Shown piece by piece: positions 43,318-50,894 of a stretch of DNA of 50,894 bases (position 1 is its first letter; each line of letters begins with the position of its first letter). Source of the DNA: Rhodoferax sp. Its GTDB lineage: Bacteria > Pseudomonadota > Gammaproteobacteria > Burkholderiales > Burkholderiaceae_C. A model generated the notes under the pieces. That model was not told the DNA's origin and ran no database searches. It saw only the letters and a list, made by a program, of their open reading frames with translations. Location: contig NZ_JAGPBB010000018.1 in assembly GCF_018063565.1 (NCBI RefSeq), positions 1 through 50,894 on the forward strand, written 5' to 3'. The translations under genes were made by a program, and so were the position numbers.

Positions 43318-43704
43318 TCAGCCGGGCTGCTTCTGCAGGTGCGCCACGACCAGCGCGTCTTCGAGCGGAATGTGCTTGGTCGCCCAGTCCGTCATCAAAC
43401 CAACGATGGCGGGCTTGTTCATGTATCCCTTGCCCACGTCCATGCTCAGCTCACTCAAACGGCACAGCAGCTTGTTGTGATGCTCCTGGTGCTGCGCCAG
43501 CCCCGGAAAGCCGACCGTGCGCATCAGTTGTTCCTCTTTTTCAAAATGCTCGCGGGTGTGCTTGTACAGCAGGATCATCAGGGCACGCATGGCACCCAGG
43601 CCGTCGGCAGCAATGAACTGATTGGTCAGATCAAACAAATGCTCATGCTGCGCATCCACGTCCGGATCACCAATCTTGTAGCTGTCTTTCCAGTCAATAC
43701 TCAT
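43318..43704 (-). CDS. Bacteriohemerythrin
   Basis: 128 residues from the ATG at 43702-43704 (MSIDWKDSYKIG). A single-domain four-helix hemerythrin with the complete di-iron ligand set: His in DAQHEHLFDL, HTREHFEKEE (His and Glu), HQEHHNKLL (two His), and HIPLED (His and Asp). Such proteins bind O2 reversibly, and in bacteria have been tied to oxygen storage, delivery or sensing. It lies between the chemotaxis operon and tatD on the same strand, 73 bases downstream of cheB's stop region and convergent with nothing. An aerotaxis link is tempting but not shown. Confidence 0.94.
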   Translation of the reverse strand: MSIDWKDSYKIGDPDVDAQHEHLFDLTNQFIAADGLGAMRALMILLYKHTREHFEKEEQLMRTVGFPGLAQHQEHHNKLLCRLSELSMDVGKGYMNKPAIVGLMTDWATKHIPLEDALVVAHLQKQPG

Positions 43705-43777
43705 GTGCGTTACTCCAACAATTAAGCCGACCACTATATACCGCCCGGCGATGCCTTTGTGGGCATGCCACAACAGC

Positions 43778-44845
43778 CTACCGAACCATCACGCCCGAGA
43801 GCTGCTGCATGATCTCGCGCCCGATCATGTTCAGGGGCACGGACTTTTCCACTCCACCGCGTTTGACGGCTTCTTTGGGCATGCCGTAGACCACACAACT
43901 GGCCTCGTCCTGCCCCACCGTGTGCGCACCTGCCTTGCGCATCTCGAGCAGACCGGCGGCACCATCGTCGCCCATGCCGGTCATGATCACACCCAGCGCG
44001 TTGGCACCGGCACATTTGGCCACCGACCTGAACAGCACGTCCACCGACGGGCGGTGCCGGTTCACCAGCGGGCCGTCCATCACCTCGACGTAATACTGGG
44101 CACCGGTGCGGCGCAGCAGCATGTGTTTGCCACCCGGTGCGATCAGGGCCCGGCTATTGATGACGCGGTCGTTGTTCTGCGCCTCTTTCACCTCGATCTG
44201 GCACAGGCTGTTGAGGCGCTCGGCAAAGGCCGCAGTAAATTTTTCAGGCATGTGCTGCACGATCACGATGCCGGGCGTCACCCGTGGCAGTGCGGTCAGC
44301 ACCACTTCCAGCGCCTGGGTCCCCCCGGTGGAAGTGCCCAGGGCCACCACCCGCTCGGTGGTCTGGATCATGGCCGAATGTTTGTCGGCGGCGCTCAGAA
44401 TCACATCCGCCGTGTTTTTGGCACTGGCGCGCAACACTTTGACGTTGGCATGCGCCGCGGCTTTGACCGCCCCCACCACGTCTTCGGAGGCATCCTCAAG
44501 AAACTGCTTCAAGCCTACCTTGGGTTTGGCGATGATGGCCACGGCACCCGCAGCCAGCGCCGCCATGGAGGTTTGCGCCCCCGCTTCCACCAGCGTGGAG
44601 CAGATCACCACCGGCGTCGGCTTTTCGGCCATCACCTTCTTGAGAAAAGTAATGCCGTCCATGCGTGGCATCTCGATGTCGAGCACGATCACGTCGGGCC
44701 ACTGCACCTTCATGCGGGCAATCGCCAAAATGGGGTCGGCCACGGCCGCGATCACCTCGATATCGGGGTCAGCGGCCAGCAAACCGGCCACCACCTGCCG
44801 CACAACCGCAGAATCATCCACCACCATGACCTTGATTCGACTCAT
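43778..44845 (-). CDS. cheB: Chemotaxis response regulator protein-glutamate methylesterase CheB
   Basis: 355 residues from the ATG at 44843-44845, with AAGGA eight bases upstream. CheB removes methyl groups from chemoreceptors, and deamidates glutamines, when phosphorylated by CheA. The receiver domain has [11 protein letters not shown] and the phospho-Asp in [16 protein letters not shown]. The C-terminal esterase has the triad Ser in [12 protein letters not shown], His in [10 protein letters not shown] and Asp in [10 protein letters not shown]. Last gene of the che operon here, one base after the cheD stop. Complete and unremarkable. Confidence 0.97.
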   Translation of the reverse strand: MSRIKVMVVDDSAVVRQVVAGLLAADPDIEVIAAVADPILAIARMKVQWPDVIVLDIEMPRMDGITFLKKVMAEKPTPVVICSTLVEAGAQTSMAALAAGAVAIIAKPKVGLKQFLEDASEDVVGAVKAAAHANVKVLRASAKNTADVILSAADKHSAMIQTTERVVALGTSTGGTQALEVVLTALPRVTPGIVIVQHMPEKFTAAFAERLNSLCQIEVKEAQNNDRVINSRALIAPGGKHMLLRRTGAQYYVEVMDGPLVNRHRPSVDVLFRSVAKCAGANALGVIMTGMGDDGAAGLLEMRKAGAHTVGQDEASCVVYGMPKEAVKRGGVEKSVPLNMIGREIMQQLSGVMVR

Positions 44846-44846
44846 A

Positions 44847-45389
44847 TCATTTTCCTTGTGCCGAAGTTTCAGCATCGATCTCGACGGACGACGGCCGCAC
44901 CTGGCGCGACCAGACGTCACCCTTGCTGACATCAAAAATAATCTGGCGGTGCCCGATGCCAAACAGGCTCTCGGTCACCAGCTTGATGCCATGGTGCTGC
45001 AGCAGTGCGCGCGCTGCCTCACCGTTGCGCCGCCCCACGGACACACCAATGTTCTGATGCCCGCGCGCATGCTGGTTGCCCGGAAACATGTTGCCGCCGC
45101 CAAACACCTTGGCCTCGCATAACAAGGGGTTCGCGCCATGCGCGTTGAGGTCGGCAAACATCAGCTCCAGCGCCTCGTCGCCGTAACGCCCGTCCAGCCC
45201 TTCTGGTCCTTTGGCTGCGCCACGGGTCGGCAACAAAAAATGCGACATGCCGCCAATGCGCAAAATCGGGTGCCAAAGCGTGATCGACACACACGAACCC
45301 AAAATGGTGCGAATCTGGAAGCCCGCGTCGCCCACAAACAGCTCGCCTGGCGACAAAAAGATGTCCATCAGTTCAGGGATGCGCACCAT
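44847..45389 (-). CDS. cheD: Chemoreceptor glutamine deamidase CheD
   Basis: 180 residues from the ATG at 45387-45389 (MVRIPEL), which follows the cheR stop by one base. CheD deamidates specific glutamines of methyl-accepting proteins to make them methylatable. The catalytic Cys and His are in [14 protein letters not shown] and GGMSHFLLP, and the Thr-containing block is replaced by the typical [11 protein letters not shown] and [18 protein letters not shown]. It ends with [11 protein letters not shown] and a short acidic tail. The longer frame upstream lies within cheR and shows no homology. Confidence 0.95.
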   Translation of the reverse strand: MVRIPELMDIFLSPGELFVGDAGFQIRTILGSCVSITLWHPILRIGGMSHFLLPTRGAAKGPEGLDGRYGDEALELMFADLNAHGANPLLCEAKVFGGGNMFPGNQHARGHQNIGVSVGRRNGEAARALLQHHGIKLVTESLFGIGHRQIIFDVSKGDVWSRQVRPSSVEIDAETSAQGK

Positions 45390-45390
45390 A

Positions 45391-46200
45391 TCAGCCCGGT
45401 TTCTGGTAAATCGACGGTGCCACCATCTGCACCGCGGTGCTGATGTCGTTGAGACTCTCGGAGTGGCCGATGAAAAAATAGCCGCCCGGTTTGATGGTGG
45501 CAATGACCCGCGCCACCACCTGGCGTTTGGTTTCGTTATTGAAATAAATCATCACATTGCGCAAGAACACGATGTCAAACCGGCCCATCTCTGGCAGCGC
45601 GGTATTGAGGTTGGCATGGCGGAATGTTACTTTTTGCCGCAAGTCCTGATTCACCAACAGGGTACCGTCGTACTGGCCGGTCCCTTTGCGGCAATAGCGC
45701 TTGAGAAACTCGGGCGGGATATGTCGACCCCGCTCCATGGAATACAGCGCACGGCGCGCGCCTTCAAGCACACGGGTGCTGATGTCGGTGCCCACAATGT
45801 CCCACGGCGTGGTCTGCATGCAGTCGGCCAGCACCATGGCGATGCTGTAGGCCTCTTCACCACTTGAACTTGCAGCACTCCAGACCCGATACGGCTGCGA
45901 CGCGTTGCGCGCCTTGATGGCCTGCACCCTCAGAAAATCAAAATGCTTGTTTTCCCGAAAGAAGTAGGTCTCGTTGGTGGTGAGCAAGTCCACCGCCATC
46001 TGCACCTCTTGTGGGTGTTTGCCGGACGACAGCAGACGAAAATAGTCGCCGAAACTCGCCAATTGGTGCGCCGCCAGGCGTTTGTTGAGCCGCCCCGTGA
46101 CCAGTGCTTTCTTGGCGTCGGCCATGGATATACCGGCGGCGTCGAAAATGAAACGCTGAAACTGCGCAAACTCGGCATCAGAGATCGACGTAACCTGCAC
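45391..46200 (-). CDS. cheR: Chemotaxis protein methyltransferase CheR
   Basis: 269 residues from a GTG at 46198-46200 (MQVTSIS), which has AGGAG six bases upstream; a TTG two codons earlier is too close to that ribosome site. CheR methylates receptor glutamates with SAM. The N-terminal helical domain is followed by the methyltransferase: FFRENKHFDFLR, VWSAASSSGEEAYSIAMVLA, VGTDISTRVLEGARRALY and FDIVFLRNVMIYFNNETKRQ. The beta-subdomain used for docking on receptor tails is present; neither receptor in this operon ends in a classic xWxxF pentapeptide. cheD follows after one base. Confidence 0.96.
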   Translation of the reverse strand: MQVTSISDAEFAQFQRFIFDAAGISMADAKKALVTGRLNKRLAAHQLASFGDYFRLLSSGKHPQEVQMAVDLLTTNETYFFRENKHFDFLRVQAIKARNASQPYRVWSAASSSGEEAYSIAMVLADCMQTTPWDIVGTDISTRVLEGARRALYSMERGRHIPPEFLKRYCRKGTGQYDGTLLVNQDLRQKVTFRHANLNTALPEMGRFDIVFLRNVMIYFNNETKRQVVARVIATIKPGGYFFIGHSESLNDISTAVQMVAPSIYQKPG

Positions 46201-46306
46201 AAACAACTCCTGACTTCATTGACGAGGTGTCTTTTGGGCATCGGCCCATGTTTCATGGGTATTGACACCTACATTTTCACCATGCTCTCGCAGCTAGAAA
46301 CACTCA

Positions 46307-47812
46307 TCAAAGCTTGAAAAACATCATGGTTTGCTGCAGTTGCTCGGCCTGGCTGCTCATCTCTTCAGACGTGGCCGCCAGCTCTTCAGAGCTGCTGGCG
46401 TTCTGCTGCGTGGTGGTGTTGAGCTGGCTCACCGCCGAGTTGATCTGGCCCACGCCGCTGCTTTGCTCAGTGGATGCCGCCGTAATCTCCTGCACCAGAT
46501 CACTGGTCTTGCGGATATTGGGTACGATCTCGGCCAGCAATCGACCCGCTTTTTCTGCCAGGCCCACGCTGTTGCTGGCCACCTCGCCAATCTCCTGCGC
46601 GGCGACCTGACTGCGTTCGGCCAGTTTGCGCACTTCGGCGGCCACCACGGCAAAGCCCTTGCCATGTTCGCCAGCCCGGGCCGCTTCAATGGCGGCGTTC
46701 AGGGCCAGCAGGTTGGTCTGCGCGGCGATGTCGTCAATGATGCCGATCTTCTTGGCGATCTGTTTCATGGCCTCGACCGTGGCATTCACCGCCTCGCCAC
46801 CGTCCACCGCGTCTTTGGCGGCTTTGCTGGCCATGCCATCGGTGATCTTGGCGTTTTCGGTGTTCTGCGCAATGCTGGAAGTCATCTGTTCAATGCTGGC
46901 ACTGGTTTCTTCCACGCCGGCAGCTTGTTCGCTGGCAGCCTGGCTCAGGCTTTGGGCGGTAGCGCTCACCTCTTCAGAGGCGCTGGCCAGGGCCTGGGCA
47001 CCACTGTTGACGTCGGTCACCACCTGGCTGAGCTTGCCAATCATGGTTTTCATGGCAAACAGCAGACTGGAGTTGTCTTTGGGATGTGTAACCAGCTTCA
47101 TGGTCAGGTCGCCCTGGGAGAGCCGCGTCACCATATCACGAGCGTAGTCGGGCTCGCCACCCAGCTGTTTCAACACGCTGCGAATGATCCACCATGCTGT
47201 GGCAACTGACAACACAGCGGCCACTGCGCCCAGAATCAGCATCAGCCGTTGACCACCCTCCGCCTGGGCATCAGCTTCTGCGCCAGACTTGGCCATCAAA
47301 TCTGCCTGGAACGTGATCAGATCACCCACCGCTTTAAGGTAATCACCCTGAGACTTGCGCACCTTCGTCATCAGAACTTCTACCGCCTCGTCTTTTTTGC
47401 CCGCCTTGTACAACTCCAGCACCTGGTTTTGATCAACCAAGGCCAGTCGGCGCGCCTCCATGGCTTTCGCAAAAACAGCCCGGCCCGCTTCTGAGGTGAT
47501 CAGCTTGTCAAGCTTGTCAAATATTTCACCGGTTTTCTGGCGGGCCTCCATGAGCCGGTCAATCTCCTTTTTTGCCTCGTCTGGCGACTTGACCAGCATG
47601 GCATTGCGAATGGCCCGCGCGGTGATGTTGATCTGATCCACCGCATCATTGGCCATGACTGTCTTGGGGAACTTGTCGGTGACCATGTTCTCGATTTCGG
47701 CGTTCAGCCCTGCCAACCGCACATAGCTGACCACGGCCATGATCACAGTCAACGCCAGCACGGCAGCAAACCCCAGCCCCAGCCTGACTCCTAATTTCAT
47801 TGTGTTGCCCAT
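46307..47812 (-). CDS. Methyl-accepting chemotaxis protein (4HB sensor)
   Basis: 501 residues. Two transmembrane helices (residues about 8-28 and 188-210) enclose a periplasmic four-helix-bundle sensor of the 4HB_MCP type. A HAMP domain follows ([20 protein letters not shown]), then a long signalling coiled-coil whose tip [20 protein letters not shown] and [20 protein letters not shown] is invariant. From VVTDVN onward it is almost identical in protein to the receptor at 48443-50098, with about five changes in 250 residues. It ends MFFKL without the CheR/CheB-docking pentapeptide. The ligand is unknown. ATG at 47810-47812 with GGAG nearby. Confidence 0.95.
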   Translation of the reverse strand: MGNTMKLGVRLGLGFAAVLALTVIMAVVSYVRLAGLNAEIENMVTDKFPKTVMANDAVDQINITARAIRNAMLVKSPDEAKKEIDRLMEARQKTGEIFDKLDKLITSEAGRAVFAKAMEARRLALVDQNQVLELYKAGKKDEAVEVLMTKVRKSQGDYLKAVGDLITFQADLMAKSGAEADAQAEGGQRLMLILGAVAAVLSVATAWWIIRSVLKQLGGEPDYARDMVTRLSQGDLTMKLVTHPKDNSSLLFAMKTMIGKLSQVVTDVNSGAQALASASEEVSATAQSLSQAASEQAAGVEETSASIEQMTSSIAQNTENAKITDGMASKAAKDAVDGGEAVNATVEAMKQIAKKIGIIDDIAAQTNLLALNAAIEAARAGEHGKGFAVVAAEVRKLAERSQVAAQEIGEVASNSVGLAEKAGRLLAEIVPNIRKTSDLVQEITAASTEQSSGVGQINSAVSQLNTTTQQNASSSEELAATSEEMSSQAEQLQQTMMFFKL

Positions 47813-47870
47813 TTTTATCTCCAGTGAGTTGGGTGAATGACACCGCCTGCCGCGGCCTGCCCGAGACGGA

Positions 47871-48431
47871 TCAGGTCCCGCCCGTGGTTTGGGCCGATGC
47901 CGCCACCTGGCCCATCTGCCCGATTTCTTCCATCGACAACACCCGGTTGACGTTGAGCAGGATCACAAATTTGCCGTTGACCTTGCCGATACCCTCAATG
48001 AAGTCGGGCCTGATCTTGGCGCCAAAACTGGGCGCCTGTTCGATTTCGCTCGAGGCGATTTCCAGCACCGCCTGCACCGAGTCCACCACCAGACCCATGT
48101 TCTGGCGCTCACCCTCGTTTTGTGTTTCCACCTCGATGATGACAATGCAGGTGCTCTTGGTCACCGGGGTGGACGGCTTGCCAAAGCGGCTTGAGAGGTC
48201 CATTACCGGCACAACGGCACCGCGCAGGTTGATGACGCCGCGAATGCACTCGGGCATCATCGGCACCTCGGTCAGGTTGGCGTACCAGATGATTTCCTTG
48301 ATGCACAGGATGTTGATCGAGAACATCTCACCACCCAACATGAACGTCAGGTACTGTTTTTCTTCCACCGCAGCCTGCGTGGCAGCCAGCGCCGGCAGCA
48401 GCTTCTTGTCGGTTTTCACCAGAGCAGTCAT
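47871..48431 (-). CDS. cheW: Chemotaxis coupling protein CheW
   Basis: 186 residues. CheW bridges receptors and CheA in the polar array. The double beta-barrel SH3-like domain starts at [20 protein letters not shown] and continues through [49 protein letters not shown] and [14 protein letters not shown]. The N-terminal ~25 residues and the C-terminal ~15 ([14 protein letters not shown]) extend beyond the domain. It lies between two receptor genes in the operon, 11 bases after the upstream receptor's stop. ATG at 48429-48431 with AGGAG upstream. Confidence 0.96.
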   Translation of the reverse strand: MTALVKTDKKLLPALAATQAAVEEKQYLTFMLGGEMFSINILCIKEIIWYANLTEVPMMPECIRGVINLRGAVVPVMDLSSRFGKPSTPVTKSTCIVIIEVETQNEGERQNMGLVVDSVQAVLEIASSEIEQAPSFGAKIRPDFIEGIGKVNGKFVILLNVNRVLSMEEIGQMGQVAASAQTTGGT

Positions 48432-48442
48432 GGCAGACTCCT

Positions 48443-50098
48443 TTAGAACTTGGTGAACTGGGACTCGTCCAACTCGGCGGCGGGTGCGGATGCCACCACC
48501 TTGGGTACCGGTTTAACTTTGGCGGCCTTGGCTGCCGATTTCTTGCTGCTGGCGGTGCTCTTGTGCACAGCAAAGCTGCCTCCACCGCCAAGCGATGCAC
48601 TGTCCAGCTTGAAGAACGACATGGTTTGTTGCAGTTGCTCAGCCTGGCTGCTCATCTCTTCACTGGTCGCGGCCAGTTCTTCCGAGCTGCTGGCGTTCTG
48701 CTGCGTGGTGGTGTTGAGCTGACTTACGGCCGAGTTGATCTGGCCTACGCCACTGCTTTGCTCGGTGGATGCCGCCGTGATCTCCTGCACCAGGTCGCTG
48801 GTCTTGCGGATATTGGGCACGATCTCGGCCAGCAGGCGGCCAGCTTTTTCGGCCAGTTCCACACTGTTGCCTGCCACTTCGCCAATCTCTTGCGCGGCCA
48901 CCTGGCTGCGTTCGGCCAGTTTGCGCACTTCGGCAGCCACCACGGCAAAACCCTTGCCATGCTCACCGGCTCGGGCGGCTTCAATCGCAGCGTTTAGCGC
49001 CAGCAGGTTGGTCTGAGCGGCGATATCGTCAATGATGCCGATCTTCTTGGCAATCTGTTTCATGGCCTCGACCGTGGCGTTCACGGCCTCACCACCATCG
49101 GCGGCGTCTTTGGCAGCTTTGCTGGCCATGCCGTCGGTGATCTTGGCGTTTTCGGTGTTCTGCGCAATGCTCGATGTCATCTGTTCAATGCTGGCACTGG
49201 TTTCTTCCACACCGGCGGCTTGTTCGCTGGCCGCTTGCGACAGGCTTTGTGCGGTGGCGCTCACCTCTTCGGAGGCGCTGGCCAGGGCTTGTGCGCCGCC
49301 GTTCACATCGGTCACCACCTGGCCGAGCTTGGTGATCATGTTGCTCATGGCTTGCAACATCTGGCCGGTTTCGTCTTTGGACGGGTTGTCAATGCGCACG
49401 GTCAGGTCGCCCTCGGACAGGCGATTGGCGACCGTCAGGGCTTCATTCACCGGGCGAACGATGGAACGGGTCAACACCCAGGCAATCAATGCGCCCAAGA
49501 CAATCGCCACGCCTGCCAGGGTCAGCATCAGCCGGTTGGCTGACTCATAAGCCGCCTGTGCCGCCAGATAGTCGGCCTTGGTGCCTTCTTCCTGGAACGC
49601 AATGTTCTCGTCCAGGGCAGCTTGCCATTTGGCGGCTGCCGGACGGGCCTCGCCCATCAGCAGGGCAATGGCTTCCTCAGATTTTCCAGTCGTACCTAGC
49701 TCAACAACCTTGTCGTTCAGCGGGCGAACCACCTGTGCCGCGTCTTTGATCTTGGCACGCATGGCCTTGCCTTTTTCGCTGGCGGGTGTTTTGCTGAGTT
49801 CCTCAAAGGCTTCGTTGTAAGCAGCCCGAGACTTGTCGATGGCCTGGCGCTGGGCGTTTTGTGCCGCCGGGTCTTTGACCAGCATCAGAGTGCGGATCAT
49901 GCGCTGAACGTTGTTCAGCTCAGTAGCCATTTTGTTATTGAGATCGATCTTGTACATGTTGTCCTTGACGATCTCATCGAGACGTCCCTGGACACTGGAC
50001 ATCCCGTTGATGCCCACCACTGCCAGCGCCGCCATCAGTATCAGCACGACGGCAAAACCCAGCGTCAAACGCAGGCCAATCTTCATATTTGCAAACAT
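48443..50098 (-). CDS. Methyl-accepting chemotaxis protein (4HB sensor) with C-terminal extension
   Basis: 551 residues. Same plan as the receptor at 46307-47812: transmembrane helices at about residues 8-28 and 190-212, a 4HB-type periplasmic sensor of unrelated sequence, HAMP ([20 protein letters not shown]), and a nearly identical signalling domain. It differs by a ~45-residue tail after QQTMSFFKL, rich in Ala, Lys and Ser ([20 protein letters not shown]), ending ESQFTKF. The flexible tail may tether CheR or CheB in place of a pentapeptide; that is inference. ATG at 50096-50098 preceded by AAAGGGG. Confidence 0.95.
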   Translation of the reverse strand: MFANMKIGLRLTLGFAVVLILMAALAVVGINGMSSVQGRLDEIVKDNMYKIDLNNKMATELNNVQRMIRTLMLVKDPAAQNAQRQAIDKSRAAYNEAFEELSKTPASEKGKAMRAKIKDAAQVVRPLNDKVVELGTTGKSEEAIALLMGEARPAAAKWQAALDENIAFQEEGTKADYLAAQAAYESANRLMLTLAGVAIVLGALIAWVLTRSIVRPVNEALTVANRLSEGDLTVRIDNPSKDETGQMLQAMSNMITKLGQVVTDVNGGAQALASASEEVSATAQSLSQAASEQAAGVEETSASIEQMTSSIAQNTENAKITDGMASKAAKDAADGGEAVNATVEAMKQIAKKIGIIDDIAAQTNLLALNAAIEAARAGEHGKGFAVVAAEVRKLAERSQVAAQEIGEVAGNSVELAEKAGRLLAEIVPNIRKTSDLVQEITAASTEQSSGVGQINSAVSQLNTTTQQNASSSEELAATSEEMSSQAEQLQQTMSFFKLDSASLGGGGSFAVHKSTASSKKSAAKAAKVKPVPKVVASAPAAELDESQFTKF

Positions 50099-50212
50099 GT
50101 CAAACCCCTTTAGAAACTGTTTAGATCACTATCTGAAACCGACTTTTGGCTTGAGATTTCAAGCCTTTTATCCCTGTACCGCTTTATCCACTTGGGTTAA
50201 TCGCTTTAAACT

Positions 50213-50250
50213 TCATAGCTGCTTTCTGTCAGGCAGGGGCTGGCTAGGCC
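50213..50250 (+). repeat. Probable interspersed repeat copy at cheA 3' end
   Basis: TTCATAGCTGCTTTCTGTCA then GGCAGGGGCTGGCTAGGCC. ATAGCTGCTT and the GGGCTGG block agree with the copies at 13265 and 23647, but the centre is diverged. It overlaps the cheA stop codon (50244-50246). Confidence 0.4.
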
Positions 50251-50894
50251 AGCGCGGCATGCTCTTGTATGCCCTGCCCGCCCTTGGCCACCGCCTGGCG
50301 GACCAGTGAGGGCACATCCAGAATCAGCGCCACATCTCCACTGCCCAGAATGGTGGAGCCACTGATGCACTGGCTCTGCGCAAACATCTGCCCCAGTGGT
50401 TTGATCACCGTCTGGAACTCGCCCAGCAGGGTGTCCACCACCAGCCCGGCCTTTTGCCCGGCGTGTTTGAGCACCACAATGTTTTCACCCTTGGCCGGCT
50501 TGCCCGGCACCGAGAACAGCTCGCGCACCCGGATAAACGGCAGCACCTGACCCCGCAGATTGGTGTAGTCGTGCCCTGGCTCGGCCGAGAAGGCAATGCA
50601 TTCTTCGATCATGTCCAGTGGAATGGCGTACACCGCCTTGTCGACCCCCACCAAAAAGCCGTCGATGATGGCCAGTGTGAGCGGCAGGCGCACGGTGACA
50701 CGAGTGCCGACGCCGTCTTCGCTGCTGATGCCCACCGTGCCACGCAGCGCGGTAATGTTGCGCTTGACCACGTCCAGCCCCACCCCCCGGCCCGAGAGGT
50801 TGGTCACCTTTTCGGCGGTAGAAAAGCCGGGCTCGAAGATCAACCCGAAGATCTCGCTCTCGCTCATGTGGTGGCCGGCCTCGACCAGACCACG
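50244..50894 (-). CDS. cheA: Chemotaxis histidine kinase CheA, C-terminal part (5' truncated by window edge)
   Basis: 216 C-terminal residues; the frame is open to the window edge, so about two thirds of the gene lie outside. CheA autophosphorylates and passes phosphate to CheY and CheB. Visible are the end of the ATPase domain (F box EIFGLIFEPGFSTAE, G2 box LSGRGVGLDVVKRN, then GVGTRVTVRLPLTLAIIDGF) and the complete CheW-like regulatory domain (YAIPLDMIEECIAF, GHDYTNLRGQVLPFIRVREL, VVDTLLGEFQTVIKPLG, GSTILGSGDVALILDVPSLV). It is the first visible gene of the che operon. The 145 bases to the next gene contain a repeat-like sequence. Confidence 0.96.
   Translation of the reverse strand, partial: RGLVEAGHHMSESEIFGLIFEPGFSTAEKVTNLSGRGVGLDVVKRNITALRGTVGISSEDGVGTRVTVRLPLTLAIIDGFLVGVDKAVYAIPLDMIEECIAFSAEPGHDYTNLRGQVLPFIRVRELFSVPGKPAKGENIVVLKHAGQKAGLVVDTLLGEFQTVIKPLGQMFAQSQCISGSTILGSGDVALILDVPSLVRQAVAKGGQGIQEHAALA

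Noticed and set aside
43703-44929. 408-codon plus-strand frame opposite cheB
   Set aside because: Low-complexity His/Gly-rich shadow; cheB is complete with all catalytic residues on the other strand.
46307-49330. Recent tandem duplication or gene conversion of the two receptor genes
   Set aside because: Many synonymous differences separate the matching halves, so the protein identity is better explained by selection or old exchange.
1-50894. CRISPR array, tRNA, rRNA, complete insertion sequence, prophage
   Set aside because: No regularly spaced direct repeats, cloverleaf sequence, transposase, integrase or phage structural gene was found on either strand; the only RNA gene recognised is the SRP RNA.

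Overview
The window is GC-rich, densely coded chromosomal DNA of a betaproteobacterium. It most likely comes from the Comamonadaceae, and the gene set looks Rhodoferax/Albidiferax-like. This is inferred from protein similarity remembered by eye, from the gene orders (dnaX-ybaB-recR beside the 4.5S RNA gene; rnhA, methyltransferase, gloB, mltD), and from several copies of a short interspersed repeat of the type I associate with Comamonadaceae genomes. There is no CRISPR array, complete transposon, prophage, tRNA or rRNA gene.

Layout. 1-2067 is the 3' part of mfd. 2111-3912 holds a YkgJ-type cysteine-cluster protein, a broken acyl-CoA thioesterase and a divergent second malate dehydrogenase. 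3974-10790 (minus strand) is a complete citrate lyase cluster, citC-D-E-F-X-G, followed by an alpha/beta hydrolase and a TauE/SafE permease. 11113-12219 is an exported beta/gamma-crystallin protein. 12315-18012 (minus) is a catabolic island: a TetR regulator, a palindromic operator, a TRAP transporter (dctQ, dctM, dctP), a shikimate-dehydrogenase-like enzyme without the usual substrate motif, and an HMG-CoA-lyase-type enzyme. 18326-22712 (plus) carries a periplasmic helical protein, an AhpD-like protein, a membrane-anchored YiiX-type cysteine hydrolase and an overlapping GGDEF(degenerate)-EAL protein. 22719-26549 has an FAH-family hydrolase and soluble and membrane pyrophosphatases placed head to head. 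26720-29809 is moaA-mobA-moeA for molybdenum cofactor. 30009-33304 has a PAS-type chemoreceptor and a class-3 lipase paired with a lipoprotein. 33376-36976 is the conserved rnhA/methyltransferase/gloB/mltD neighbourhood. 36994-40025 is recR, ybaB, dnaX and the divergent SRP RNA gene. 40061-43704 has small envelope proteins, an unusual peptidoglycan-binding/hydrolase-like protein, a TatD nuclease and a bacteriohemerythrin. 43778-50894 (minus) is a chemotaxis operon, read as cheA(partial)-mcp-cheW-mcp-cheR-cheD-cheB.

How the parts work together. The cit genes supply a self-sufficient citrate lyase (subunits, prosthetic-group synthesis and transfer, acetylation) that splits citrate into acetate and oxaloacetate. 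The nearby malate dehydrogenase paralogue could reduce the oxaloacetate, and the two loci share a 15-base regulatory-looking sequence. The TRAP island looks like an uptake-plus-degradation unit for an unidentified organic acid.

The most interesting sequence-level signals are: a nine-A run in dnaX followed seven bases later by a stem-loop, which would give a short gamma-like protein in either shifted frame; interspersed repeat copies at gene ends, at the citD ribosome-binding site and apparently inside the dnaX tau linker; the lipase/lipoprotein pair; the shikimate-dehydrogenase-like enzyme lacking its SxS motif; and the probable near-leaderless gloB message. All functions are read from sequence motifs without database searches.
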